From an uncultured Lachnospiraceae bacterium (GTDB lineage Bacteria; Bacillota; Clostridia; Lachnospirales; Lachnospiraceae), in assembly GCA_905235435.1 (NCBI GenBank), contig CAJOLD010000005.1, forward strand, positions 1-64,000: 64,000 nt of DNA. The letters run 5' to 3'. Each line of letters opens with the position of its first letter. Positions within the stretch are counted from its first letter, which is position 1. This document shows positions 1 to 11,067 of this stretch, in pieces. A program made the translations under genes and the position numbers. The notes beneath the pieces were generated by a model. It was not told where the DNA came from and made no database searches. It saw only the letters and a program-made list of their open reading frames with translations.

Positions 1-3000
1 TCTGCCGGCGTGTCAGATCCATCCTTCTTATCTGCCGGATCATCAGGTGTATCCGTTTCTCCTTTGGAAGGATCTGTTTCACCCTTCTCTTCCTGCTGTT
101 CCCACTGAGCCACGAATGTGTGATCCTCCGTCACCTGATACTCATCTCCGGGATAATGCTTTGAGCCCTCCCAGTAGAGGAATGTGTATCCATCCCTTTC
201 CGGTTTTTCGTGGATCTTGATCGTTGCCCCTTCCGGATAGGTCTCTTCTATGTCCTTTTCATCCCCGTTGAAGTTTCCTCCGTTCAGAACATAGGTGATC
301 TTATATTCCACGGGCTCAGACGGTGTGTCCTCGGATGACGGCGGGTCCTCGGATGACGGCGGGTCCTCCGGAGTATACGTATTGATCACGTTATAGCCGT
401 CGATGCCGGTCGTATAATCCTTTACCGGATCTTCCGTGATCGTATAGGGGATCTCCCTGCCCCGCTCGTACTTCGGCAGATCTGTAAAACTCCACTTCCA
501 GTCGTCTTTCGCCGTTACCGTCTTCTCATCGATCTCCTGGTCGTCATCTCCTGCTTTCAGATGGATCGTGATGCTTTCCGGACGTGCTCCCAGGGCATCC
601 TCATTATCCTCCCAGGTCACACTTCCGGTCACGTCGGTCACGGCAGGCGTGTGGGTATTGGTCACCGTGATGCGGATGTCGTTCTCCTCTGCGTCCGGCT
701 CTCCGACAGAATCTGCATAGGTCCCCGGTCCGTCCGTCCCGGTGATGACATCTGTCTTCACTTCTTCCACCGTGTACCTTACATCCTTACCGGCACTCTT
801 TTTATCAACGCCTTCAAAGGTGCCTTCCCAGATGCCGTCCGGCCCGCCAAGATCCAGCGTCTCCCCTGTGCCTGCGCCGTCTGCCAGCAGCTTCACAGTT
901 ACCGTTTCCGGACGGATGCCATCCTGATCGTCCGCGTCTTCCCAGATCTTTTGGACCTTTACGTTTACTGTTTCCGGTGTGTGCGTGTTGATCACTGTAA
1001 ATCCTGTGTCGGCATCGCCCCTTACTTCGTAAACATACGTGCCGGGACCGTCTGTATCATCGGTGATCACATCCGTCAGCTCCTCGCTCACGGAGTACCT
1101 TAGCGGTGTGCCGTCATCCCCTTCTTCAGCCAGACCCGTGAAAGTATATTTCCAGTCATTCTCTTCGGACAGGACCGCCGAATACACATCGCTGTCATTG
1201 CTTCCTTCTGCCCAGAGATATACTTCAACGCCTGCCGGACGGATGCCATCCCGGTCGCCACTGTCCTCCCACACCTTGACCACATCAATGCTGATCGCCT
1301 GCGGCGTATGAATATTTGTGACGGTAAATCCCTTTTGGGCGTTTCCGGTTATCACAAAGGCATAGGTCCCCGGGCCGTCTGTCCCGGTAATGGAATCCGT
1401 GGTGCATTCATCGACCGTATATTTGACTGTATTGCCATACTTGTCTTCCGCGGGCAGATCCGTGAAGACGGTCCTCCAGTCATTTCTCTGTGTCAGCGTC
1501 CTGGTATCTATAAGCACACCGTTTGCCAGCAGTTTGATCAGCACCCGGGACGGACGTTTTTCATCCTGATCATCTTCGTCCTCCCAGACTTTGGTCACCG
1601 CGACCTGGGTCCGGCCCGGTTTATAGGTGTTCGTCACATTGAAGCCGTCGATCTCGGAAATATAGTCCTTCACGCTGTCTTCTGTGATCGTATAGTCGAT
1701 CTCCCTGCCCCGCGCGTACTTCGGCAGATCTTCGAAGCTCCACGCCCAGCCATCCTCTTCGGTGACTGTCTTTGCTTCACACTCTTTGCCGTCAGCCATC
1801 AGGCGGATGGTGATGCTTTCGGGACGTCTGCCCTCGCGGTCATCATTATCATCCCAGGTCTTCTTTCCTTCGACCCTGATCACCTGCGGTGTATGTGTGT
1901 TGGTGATCGTAAAGCCCGTTTCGGCATTTCCGGCAGGCTCACCGACAGCGTATGTGCCTTCCCCGTCCTCGCCGGTGATCACCTTCTCATCCTTTTCCTC
2001 TTCGACAGTATAGACGGCCCCGGGCTGCGCGGTGAACAACCCTGCCCAGCCTTCCGACTGTGTCAGGATCAGCGACTCTCCGGTATCCTCGCCATCCGCC
2101 AGCAGTTTCACTGTGACCGCTGCCGGGCGGATTCCGTCCTGATCATCCTCGTCTTCCCAGATCTTGACCACATTCACCTGTGTCCGGCCCGGCTCATAGG
2201 TATTGGTGACCTTATAGCAGATCTTTTCTCCGGCACCTTCTTCCTCCGCGGCCTCCACCTGCGCGGTGTAATTCTCCACGGCATCTTCGGTGATGGTGTA
2301 GGTGATCTGTTTGCCGTCTTTAAACCTGGGAAGATCCTCGAAGCTGCACTTCCATTCGCCTTCTGCCGATTCCGTTATTTCTTCTTCGTCGATTTCGACA
2401 TTGTCAGCCAGCAGGCGGATGGTGACGCTCTCCGGCCTGTCCTTCCCGGCGTCGGCATCGCCCTCCCATGCCTTGGTCACCGAAACCGAGACCTTCTCCG
2501 GCGTGTGCCTGTTCGTGATCGTAAAGCCCTTTTCGGCGTCGCCGGCGATCTCATCGACACCATAGGTCCCGGCGCCGTCTTCACCGGTGATCACATCCGT
2601 CATTTTCTCTTCGACGGTGTACGTGATCTTCTTCGGTTCGCCTTCCGCGGCGTCCCCCTCTTCCGCTTCCTCATCATCCGCGGCCATCACATCCAGATCT
2701 GTGAAGATGCCGGACCAGCCGTTCGCCTCCGAAAGAGTCAGCGTTTTCCCGGTCTCCCGCTCGTCCGCGAGCAGCCTGATGGTTACGGTGGCGGGACGGA
2801 TCCCGTCCTGATCGTCCCCGTCATCCCAGACTTTATTTACTGTCACCTGCGTTTTGCCCGGTACAAGCGTGTTGATCACATCATACCCATCGATCTCGGA
2901 GGTGTAATTCTCCACTGCGTCTTCGGTGATGGTGTAGGAGATCTCCTCTCCGTCCGCGTACTTCGGCAGATCCTCAAAGCTCCACGACCAGCCATCCTCC

Positions 3001-5753
3001 CCGTTTACTTCCGCGGAGTCTATTTCTTTATTGTCCGCCAGCAGGCGGATGGTGATGCTCTCCGGGCGCTCTTCTGCCGCGCCGCCGGCCCCTGTGCCTG
3101 GCTCGGTCCAGCGCTTGGTCCCGCTGATCTCCAGGATCGCCTGGTTGGTGATGGTGGTATTGCCTTTTTCGTCGGTCTCATACTTAACGGTATAGGCCGC
3201 TTCGTTTTCTTCGCTGTCGGCCTTCACCCTGTATCTGACTTTAGCGGCTTTGGCCTCATCCCTGTCTTCGTCGTCCGGGGCATAAACGATGCCGCCCTCC
3301 GGATCCAGCTCGCGGATCCGGTAATTCTCCGGATCTTCCAGATCGATCGTATCCTCGCCAAACGCGGCTTTCCACTTATTCTGCGGGCCAAGTACCGCCG
3401 TTTCCACCGTTTCCCAGCCTGCCCCTGGCAAAGCTTCTTTATGCTGCAGGACCACTGTGATGGTTTCGGGCCTGTACTTTCCGTCTTTGTCAATATCCCA
3501 GACCTTTTTTACCTCCAGCGGGGATGAGGCGCTGTTTGTGATCGTGAATACGCCTGTACTTGTATCCCGGTCGTATTTGACATTATAGACTGCTTCCCGG
3601 GCATCGCCGCCATTCCCGATGATATAGGAGGCGGTTATGTCTTCGCTGCCGGTCCAGGTTTTCGCAAGTTCTGCCGGTTTCCCAACGCTTTCCTCTATAA
3701 ATGGATAATATTTTTCCCTTGGCTGATAACTGCCATCGCTGACGCGGGCTTTCTCAGACGGATCGATCACGACTCTTCCATCTTTATCCAGTTCCCGGAC
3801 AATAAGGTTTGTCACGCTGTCCGGAACATATTCAAACGCATACTTCCAGTTATTTTGATCGCTCAGTTCTCCCCGTTCCAGCACTTTATAATAAGAGTTC
3901 TCTCCATTACCGACAAAAACACAAAGGATGACTTCGACCGAATCCGGTTTCTGTTCCTGATCCATGTCGATATCCCACTTCTTTTCGGCATACAGGGAGC
4001 CCTTCTGCGTATTGGTAATAACTGTCCTGTCACCATCCGCCTGATAGGTGACAGCATATTCTGCCGGAACATAATAATCCGAATAATCGGAGGTGACATG
4101 TACGTATTCTTTATAGACCGTTTCCCCGTCTCCTCTGTCCGGATCGTCACCGGCATAAATGACATTTTTGTCCGTCGTACTGCCCAGTTCACGTACACGG
4201 TATTCTCCGGCTTCCCAGACCGGCGCAAAGGAATCTCTCCATCCCATGCTGCTTCTCATATAGGCATCCGGCACGCCGTCCACCTGTTCCCAGACTTCGT
4301 TATTGCCTTCCCTGCTCTCTAAGTGCTGCAGGCGGGCATTTACCGAATAGGGCACAAAACCTATTCCCGCTGCCCGGTTCCACACTTTTTCAACGGAGAA
4401 TATCCGTCCGATATTCGTGATCTCCGTGAGGCCGCCATCATTATCCCGATACTCGACGGTATGATAAAGATGACGCACCCTGCCATCCTTGTCTGTCATT
4501 GTGAAAGCCGCGGCATTACAGGGATCACCGGATCGGTCCGCGTCTTCCTCATCGTAAGCGATGGTGCCGTCTTCTCCGAGCTCCCGGATCCGATAATTCC
4601 CGAATTCCTCGTCCTCCGGGCACGTATTCTCAAACGTGACTTTCCAGTCATTCCCGGCATTCAGATCCTGCGGTTCCAAATCCTCCCAAACGTCCTGCTG
4701 ATTCTCATCGGTCTCTTTATGCTGCAGGAGTACCGTGATCTTCTCCGGTTTGGGTGTGTATTTGTTCTCATCCTTCCAGTTCATCACTGCGGACAGGAGT
4801 CTGCCCTTCCGGTTGGTGATCACAAAATTCCCGTCTTCGTCAAAGTTATAAGAAACACCAAATACCGCGTCAACGCTGACGTCGGAATACGCGGTGTTAT
4901 ACTGCGGATAGCACCGAAATACAAATGACTGCTCATTTCCATCGGCTTCCGGATCGTCCTTGTCATACAGGATCCGATATTCATGACCGGATTCATCTAT
5001 CATGACAGAGGGATCATCCTTATCAAAAACGAACTCTCCCATGATCAGGTAGCCCTCTCTCGAGCCGTCATTCCTGATGACCTCACGGATGCGGTACTTT
5101 TCCGGATCATCGATCGCCGTTCCAAAGGTATATTTCCAGTCTGACCGCTTCCCGCTCTGCACTTCCCGAAGCGTACCGGACTCTGCGGTGCTCCAGCTTC
5201 CATCCTCTTCCAGGTGCTGCAGCACGACGTCAATATGATCCATCACGGCCAGCCAGTCAAAGACGCCCGTATAGTCCGCTTCTTCGATCCGGTAGCTCTG
5301 CGGGACGCATCCCTGCCATTCCTTGCGAACCGTATAGGCACGCGCGTTTTCGAGCGTCAAAGCAAGACTGCCCTCCGTCAGCGCGGCAATGATCCCGTCC
5401 GCCTCCGGCCCCGGATCTTTCGTGATCTCCGCCAGATTCAGTTCTGCGCTCCCGTCATCGTTCTTCGCAAGACGGATCTTCGTATCCCCATACTGCAGAG
5501 TCCAGCCAAGAGGGGCAAAGCCTTCCGCCGTATTTTCGCTGAGGGTCATATTGCTGCCCTTTGTAATGAGCAGCGATGCAGTCCAGTCGTCCGCGGTACC
5601 CGGTACTTCATCAGCGCCCTTTGCGGTGATCGTCAGCGCACCCTTCCGTACCCTGCCTCCCTCGTACCTCGTACTGATCTGCAAAGGAAAGTTCCGCAGA
5701 ACCGGGAATGAGCTCCCTGAACTTTTCCTCTCCCGGCCAGACCTTCCTGATCG
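1..5753 (-). CDS. Cna-B repeat part of a giant surface adhesin (3' part, runs off the window)
   Basis: This minus-strand frame is open from 5753 to the window edge and has no start codon of its own; it continues the N-terminal half (5611-9231) in a frame shifted by one base. It encodes about 14 Cna-B-type modules of roughly 85-115 residues each. Each begins with a motif like VxKVWEDxDDQDGIRP, continues with TVxLLADG and W-x-F-x-xLP, and ends with TITNTHTP or VINTYxPG. In the Cna-B family such modules form rigid beta-sandwich stalks, sometimes with internal isopeptide bonds. After the last module comes a short PPSSED repeat (about 325-375) and an InlB-type (Listeria-Bacteroides) repeat with DGYTFLYWEG and FVAQW. 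A Lys/Glu/Thr/Asp-rich spacer then runs off the edge. A sortase signal would be expected beyond position 1 but is not visible. Family confidence is high; whether the frame break is real is uncertain. Confidence 0.85.
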
Positions 5754-8700
5754 TCAGCGGCCATGCCTCTATCCACCTGGCGTAGAGGGTCGTGCTCGTC
5801 ATGACCGGCTCGTCAAAGTCAAACAGCTCCCCGTAGCCGTTTTCGCTGCTTTCTTTGTACCAGCCGTCGAAGATGTAATATCTGCCCCCGGTCATTTCAG
5901 GATCAACAGCAGGATCTTCCGGCTTCCGGGCCCTGCTGCCCATCACGATCGGCTGATCTTCCGGCGGGACGCATTTTCCGTCTGTATCAAAGGTCATAAC
6001 AATGGGGCCCGGCTCGATTCTTGCATAGGCATTGGTCTGAGCCAGCTCTATTTTTTCGGCGATCCTGTCCGGGCTGCTGCCTTCCTGATAACCTTCTATT
6101 CTGATCTCGTCCGGCCGGTAATTTCCGTACGTTACCCTTGCGCTGTCATAGATGTAAAGGTCTGAACTCTTTCGGCCTTTGTCGCCCCAGCCGATCGCGC
6201 TGCAGGTATTGAGGCCGCCCTTCGCGATCACAATACCGCCGTTGACTTTCACCGTGCCGCCCGATCCCCTCGAGCCGCCGCCAATGCCCGCGCCGCTGTA
6301 GTTTTCAGAAAACAGCATGTTAAGGACCGCATCCGCGATCCAATCGAACATATCCTGTTCCATAAAGGCATTGACCTCATCCGGCGAAAAGCCGTCCATG
6401 CCGCTGCCCTCTGTATCCTCGGCATCTTCGGTATCCCAGCTGAAGTAGTAAGAACCGCCATAACCAAAGACACAGCCCCCGTTGATCGTGATGATCCCGC
6501 CGTTTCCGCCGTTTCCGCCGCCGATCCCGGCGCCGCCGGCAGTAGACATACCAAAGACATCGCCGTCATTGATCGTGATATTCCCGCCGTTTCCGCCGCG
6601 TCCGCCCAGGGCTCCGTCCTCGTCGGCTCCGCCGCCGCCGATCCCGGCGCCGTAAAGACTGATGGCAACGACATCGCTCTCCGCGCCTTTTATCTCTATC
6701 ACGCCGCCGTTACGACCGGATCCGTTTCCGCCGCCGGCGCCTCCAATACCCGCGCCGTAGCCGCAGCTCTTGGCTTTGATGGTACCTCCGTTGATCGTGA
6801 TTCTGCCGCCCTGGTCCGTCGATCCGCCTGCACCGATCGCCGCAGCATAGTTTTTGCGATCGCCATCTGTCGGGTCGATCGCGGTCGCCGTAATTGTACC
6901 GTCATTGATGGTGATCTCGTCATTGGTCCCGCCATCTCCGCCGCCGATGCCGGCGCCGTTTGTGCCGCCTTCCGCATCCACAATACCGGCATTGATGACA
7001 ATACTGCCGCTTCTGCCGAACAGGCCGCCGCCGATGCCGGCGCCGCCGCTGCCGCCGATCGCTGTCACAGTACCGCCGTTAATGGTGACCTGATCTCCGC
7101 TGCCGCCGGCGCCGCCGCCAATACCCGCACCGCCTTCGGCGGGTCTTGCGTTTTCCTGGTATTTGTATCTGACGCCGCCCCTGGCCGTCACATTCGTCCG
7201 GGATCCGTCAGCGCCGCCGTTGATCGTAACGATCAGATGCGAAGCGTCGCCTTCCATTCCGCCGATCCCGGCACCTCTGTAGCCGCCGATCGCTGTAATG
7301 TTTCCGCCGTTGATCGTGAGAGACGCGCTGCCCCTCCCAAGCGGTCCGCTGATGCCGGGCATACCGCGGCCTTCGATCTTGAGCGGATCAAATTTGGACC
7401 CATTGTCCCATTTGTTTCCTCTGGCAGTCAGCCTGCCGCTGTAGTTTTTCTGCCCGTAGATCGTCAGTGAGCTGCCGGCGAGGATATGGATTCCCTCATT
7501 TGTTCTCAGATCCGCGCCATCGCACAGGACCACGTGCGCATCGCAGCTGACCTCGATCCCCTGCTGCTCCATTACGTCGCGCACGGCATACCATCTCGTC
7601 TTCCCCTGGTCTGATAAGTCGAAATCGCCGAAAGTTCCCCCGGTCCAGATCTCATAATCCTCCTGTTGCTGCTGGATCCCGTTTTCGTCCATGTAGAAAA
7701 GCGGTCCTTCCAGACACTCCACGGAGTATTTGCAGAATTCGATCGTATCCGTCGGATCGTTTATGGCCGACACTGCCGACGCAATATGGTCCTCCGGCGT
7801 ATCCGGGATCTCATCCTCATAGATCAGCTCTTCAAACACATAGCCATCAAAATCATATTTATACATGCTCCTGATCCGGATCTTCGCAGGAGCTTTATTC
7901 AGATCGAAGGACACCTGTTTGGCATCCCATCTGTCAAACCAGCCGAGAAGGGCAGTATCATAAGAGCAGTCTTCGCCATAGGTATCCTGCATAACAGCGC
8001 CGCTGCCATCCAGAACCTCTACCCAAAGCGTATAGAAATCCGCCAGCCCGACGTTCAGCGGTTCTACTGTGATCAGATAGGTCCCCGGTACGGCTGTATG
8101 ATTTCCTTCGGCATCGGTCACGGTGATCTCATACTCCACGCCGGCGATCGTAACTTTCATCCACTCACGGGTGGAAAATGCCTGATGCGCGCTGACGATC
8201 CATTCCCCGCTCTCCGCATCCTGCGCTGCCGAGAAAAGTTCCTCATTGCTGACCCGGACCGCTTCCGCCTCTCCGGTCAGGCCGACGGTCTCAAGGATCT
8301 CAGAAAGAGGTGCATCCTCATCCCCGTTCAGCACATACTGCAGCTCCTGATAGGTGAATTCAACCGTGTACAGAGAGAACCCTCCGGTCTCCACCGTTAC
8401 CGTCTCTTCCTCTTCGCTGATCTGCGCTTCGAGGAGCGCAGCTTCCATCCCGCCCGAAGCTTCATCCTCTGTGATGTGGTAGACAGAAGTCTCGAGGTTC
8501 TCGTCTGCTACCTGCGCCAGGGTAAAGGACACCTCTGCCAGCCGGCCGTCCGCCGGCTGAAGCTCATTGCCCTGCGCGTCCAGCACCCTGATGTCAAATG
8601 TATAAGAAACGCCTGTGCTTACGCCTTCTTCGCGCACCTCGTCCACAGCCTCGTCAGCCAGCGCCTGCTCATACTCCGAAACCTTTTCCGCAGAAAGGAC

Positions 8701-9231
8701 CGCGTCTTCCGGGAACACGCCCTCCGGCGCATACAGGGTAATAACGACCCCGTCCACTGTGTCGGACTGTTCGAAGGCAGGCATGAAAGGCTCCTCATCC
8801 GGCTCCTCTGTTTCCGCTTCCGTTTCTGTTTCCGTTTCCGCTTCTGTTTCCGCTTCCGTCTCCGTTTCCGCTTCCGTTTCCGTTTCCTCCTCCGGGACGA
8901 AATAATCCTCTTCGTCCTCCGCCGTTTCAAATTCCCAGACAGATTCATCCGCGGACTGCTGTTCCGGGTCCTCTATGAAATCCTCCCATTCCTCTTCGCC
9001 GGGCTCCTCGTCATACATCTCAGGAACGTAAGATTCTTCCTCCGGATCAAAATAATCTATTCCGTCCGCGTCATAATCCTCAATAAATCCTGAGGGATCG
9101 TCAAATTCCGCACTCAGATCCTGGGCAGACCAGTCCTCCCGGTCCGCTGCGAACACCGCTGACGGTACACCATTCAAAATGATTCCCACAGCCAGGGTCC
9201 ATGCGCAGGCTCTCTTCTTCCAACTTCTCAT
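5611..9231 (-). CDS. N-terminal part of giant secreted adhesin: signal peptide, glycine-rich repeats, InlB-type repeat
   Basis: The chosen start is the ATG at 9231. An AAGGAGG ribosome site sits 8 bases upstream, and the in-frame ATG at 9261 would place that site inside the protein. The N-terminus is a signal peptide (MRSWKKRACAWTLAVGIILN, then a VFA-AD cleavage site). An acidic region with a Thr/Glu tract follows (8804-8896). The middle (about 5.9-7.5 kb) has repeated GAGIGGG / ITINGG units typical of Gly-rich carbohydrate-binding or beta-helix surface proteins of gut Firmicutes. An InlB-type repeat (IFDGWYKES, LYARW) and the start of a Cna-B-like module (LTIRKVW) come last. The frame stops at 5611, but the +1 frame is open from 5753 to the window edge and carries on the repeat architecture. 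The break therefore lies between about 5753 and 5611. It could be an assembly indel, a true pseudogene or a phase-variable site. GH2 ends only 54 bases upstream. Confidence 0.85.
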   Translation of the reverse strand: MRSWKKRACAWTLAVGIILNGVPSAVFAADREDWSAQDLSAEFDDPSGFIEDYDADGIDYFDPEEESYVPEMYDEEPGEEEWEDFIEDPEQQSADESVWEFETAEDEEDYFVPEEETETEAETETEAETEAETETETEAETEEPDEEPFMPAFEQSDTVDGVVITLYAPEGVFPEDAVLSAEKVSEYEQALADEAVDEVREEGVSTGVSYTFDIRVLDAQGNELQPADGRLAEVSFTLAQVADENLETSVYHITEDEASGGMEAALLEAQISEEEETVTVETGGFSLYTVEFTYQELQYVLNGDEDAPLSEILETVGLTGEAEAVRVSNEELFSAAQDAESGEWIVSAHQAFSTREWMKVTIAGVEYEITVTDAEGNHTAVPGTYLITVEPLNVGLADFYTLWVEVLDGSGAVMQDTYGEDCSYDTALLGWFDRWDAKQVSFDLNKAPAKIRIRSMYKYDFDGYVFEELIYEDEIPDTPEDHIASAVSAINDPTDTIEFCKYSVECLEGPLFYMDENGIQQQQEDYEIWTGGTFGDFDLSDQGKTRWYAVRDVMEQQGIEVSCDAHVVLCDGADLRTNEGIHILAGSSLTIYGQKNYSGRLTARGNKWDNGSKFDPLKIEGRGMPGISGPLGRGSASLTINGGNITAIGGYRGAGIGGMEGDASHLIVTINGGADGSRTNVTARGGVRYKYQENARPAEGGAGIGGGAGGSGDQVTINGGTVTAIGGSGGAGIGGGLFGRSGSIVINAGIVDAEGGTNGAGIGGGDGGTNDEITINDGTITATAIDPTDGDRKNYAAAIGAGGSTDQGGRITINGGTIKAKSCGYGAGIGGAGGGNGSGRNGGVIEIKGAESDVVAISLYGAGIGGGGADEDGALGGRGGNGGNITINDGDVFGMSTAGGAGIGGGNGGNGGIITINGGCVFGYGGSYYFSWDTEDAEDTEGSGMDGFSPDEVNAFMEQDMFDWIADAVLNMLFSENYSGAGIGGGSRGSGGTVKVNGGIVIAKGGLNTCSAIGWGDKGRKSSDLYIYDSARVTYGNYRPDEIRIEGYQEGSSPDRIAEKIELAQTNAYARIEPGPIVMTFDTDGKCVPPEDQPIVMGSRARKPEDPAVDPEMTGGRYYIFDGWYKESSENGYGELFDFDEPVMTSTTLYARWIEAWPLTIRKVWPGEEKFRELIPGSAELSFADQYEVRGRQGTEGCADDHRKGR
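8804..8896 (-). repeat. Short-period GAAAC/GGAAGCG repeat encoding a Thr/Glu/Ala tract
   Basis: The DNA is a run of near-identical 6-base units (gtttcc and gcttcc on the plus strand) coding for alternating Glu with Thr or Ala just after the signal peptide region of the adhesin. Such tracts are prone to replication slippage. The unit is a multiple of three, so slippage here would change length without breaking the frame. Confidence 0.75.
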
Positions 9232-9285
9232 ACGGAATTCCTCCTTACATGGTTCTTTCACTCAGTCGGGGAAGCCCCCGGCGGA

Positions 9286-11067
9286 TCACAGTATGATATC
9301 CCGGATCTTTTCAGGCGCGACCTTGAAGTTTCTGTCCATGTCCATCAGGCCGTTGATCTCCTGCTGGACGTCGGTCACCTGGGTGTAGCAGTATCCGCAG
9401 ACATAGGGGATCTCCCTGACGGCGGCGGCGATCCCTTTCAGGCGCTCGAGGAACTCTTCCTCGGACGCGGCCATCGTCCCGTATCCCCAGCCTTCCCCGC
9501 TGTCTTTGAACGCGATCCCGCCGAACTCACTGATCATGACCGGCTGGCCCCTGTAGGCGAAGCCGTCAGCCAGCGCGGCTTTAAAGCCATTGTGGTACAC
9601 AGTCCCGGCTAAGATCCCCTCCTTGCGGCCCACATACCTGTCCTTTAAGACCTGCCCCTTCTCCTCGTAGTCGTGGAGCGTGAGGATGTCCGAGACGGTG
9701 TGCTCCCAGCCGTCGTTCACGATGACCGGGCGGTACGGATCCAGGCTCTTTGTGAGGTGATAGACCGCCTCCGTAAAGTGCTGCTGGTCGCGGCGGGTCT
9801 TCACCCTGCCGGCGCCCCAGGACTCGTTGAACGGCGTCCAGGTGATGATGCAGGGGTGATCGTAATTCTGTTCCACGATCTCCATCCACTCGGAGATGAA
9901 CTCACGGACCGCCTGCTCCGTAAAGACGTAGGCCGCGGGGGCCTCGCTCCACACCAGCAGTCCTTTCACATCGCACCAGTAGAGAAAGCGCTCATCCTCG
10001 ATCTTCTGGTGCTTCCGCACGCCATTAAAGCCGAGAGCCTGTATGCTCTCGATATCCCGGATGAGGGCCGCCTCGTCCGGGGGCGTAAGCCCGCTCTTTT
10101 TCCAGTACCCCTGGTCCAGGATGAGCCGCTGGTAGAGCGGTTCCCCGTTCAGAAGGATATTTGGGCCGTCGATGCGGATCTCGCGCATCGCGCAGTAGGA
10201 GCCGACTTTATCGATGACCTCTCCGCGGTACCTAAGCCGCAGATCCACATCGTACAGGTTCGGTTCCGCCGGCGACCAGGTCTTCATGTCCCAGGCAAAG
10301 CCGGGGACACCCTTTCCGTACATGTTCATGTCGACCGTCACCGTCTGATAAGGTGTGAGCATGGACACGCAGACGCGGCCCAAAAGCGTCCCCTCAAAGC
10401 GCACCTCCACCTCGGCGGAAAGCTCCGGGCCGAAATACTGCGGCGGCGCCGCCGCGGTAAGTTCGATCTTAAGCTCATTGCGGTCAAAGAGGGGCGTCAT
10501 CTTCGCCTTTTCGAGCCGGGCCTTTGGCACCTGCTCTGTCCAGACCGTCTTCCAGATACCGGTCAGCTGGACGTACCAGCAGCCGTAGTTTTCTCCCAGC
10601 CAGCGCTGCTTTCCGCGCGGCTGCCCCACGTCCGGGTCGTCCCGCACCTGCACGGTGAGGCTGTTCTCCCCGTCATGCACAAGGTCGGTAATGTCAAAGG
10701 AAAACCTGGCGTAGCCGCCCCTGTGGCTGCCGGCGCATCTGCCGTTCACCCACACGCGGGTGTAAAAATCGCTTCCCTCAAAGTGAAGGATGAGGCGGTC
10801 GTCCCCCAGGGCGTTTGCATCGACGGGAAGGATCCTGTGATACCAGACGCAGGGGTGCAGGGCCTCGTCATGAATGCCGCTAAGCTCGGTTTCAAAGGTG
10901 AAGGGCACCCGGATGGAAAGAGCGGGGGACGGAAAGTCCTCATACCAGCGCTCCGGGTCTCCCCTGTCCGCATCATCAAAGGCAAAATCCCACTGCCCGT
11001 TCAGGTCTGTCCACTGCCCGCGCACGAACTGGGGGCGCGGATAATTCTCAACATAGCACTCTGTCAT
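9286..11067 (-). CDS. Glycoside hydrolase family 2 protein
   Basis: This is a cytoplasmic family 2 glycosidase of 593 residues without a signal peptide. The order is a sugar-binding jelly-roll domain (about 1-185, with HPCVWYHR and FEGSDFYTRVWVNG), an immunoglobulin-like domain (about 190-310) and a TIM barrel (about 310-590). The acid/base is Glu415 in TWTPFNESW and the nucleophile is Glu514 in VMISEFGG. Family 2 covers beta-glucuronidase, beta-galactosidase, beta-mannosidase and others; the sequence alone does not settle the substrate. Its ATG overlaps the stop of the rhamnulokinase gene by four bases (ATGA), so the two are translationally coupled. Deglycosylation of a rhamnose-containing oligosaccharide is a reasonable inference. 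Confidence 0.88.
   Translation of the reverse strand: MTECYVENYPRPQFVRGQWTDLNGQWDFAFDDADRGDPERWYEDFPSPALSIRVPFTFETELSGIHDEALHPCVWYHRILPVDANALGDDRLILHFEGSDFYTRVWVNGRCAGSHRGGYARFSFDITDLVHDGENSLTVQVRDDPDVGQPRGKQRWLGENYGCWYVQLTGIWKTVWTEQVPKARLEKAKMTPLFDRNELKIELTAAAPPQYFGPELSAEVEVRFEGTLLGRVCVSMLTPYQTVTVDMNMYGKGVPGFAWDMKTWSPAEPNLYDVDLRLRYRGEVIDKVGSYCAMREIRIDGPNILLNGEPLYQRLILDQGYWKKSGLTPPDEAALIRDIESIQALGFNGVRKHQKIEDERFLYWCDVKGLLVWSEAPAAYVFTEQAVREFISEWMEIVEQNYDHPCIITWTPFNESWGAGRVKTRRDQQHFTEAVYHLTKSLDPYRPVIVNDGWEHTVSDILTLHDYEEKGQVLKDRYVGRKEGILAGTVYHNGFKAALADGFAYRGQPVMISEFGGIAFKDSGEGWGYGTMAASEEEFLERLKGIAAAVREIPYVCGYCYTQVTDVQQEINGLMDMDRNFKVAPEKIRDIIL

Noticed and set aside
1308..3527. Long plus-strand open frame of 739 codons opposite the Cna-B repeats
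   Set aside because: It is antisense of the repeated Cna-B modules. Its translation is Arg/Cys/Ile-rich with no recognisable domain, and the repeat periodicity explains the lack of stops.
325..5300. CRISPR-like periodic repeats
   Set aside because: The period (about 300 bases) and translated conservation show protein modules, not short palindromic repeats with unique spacers.
7666..9093. Plus-strand open frame of 475 codons opposite the adhesin N-terminus
   Set aside because: It mirrors the acidic minus-strand coding sequence (Arg/Phe-rich antisense of the Thr/Glu tract) and has no domain of its own.
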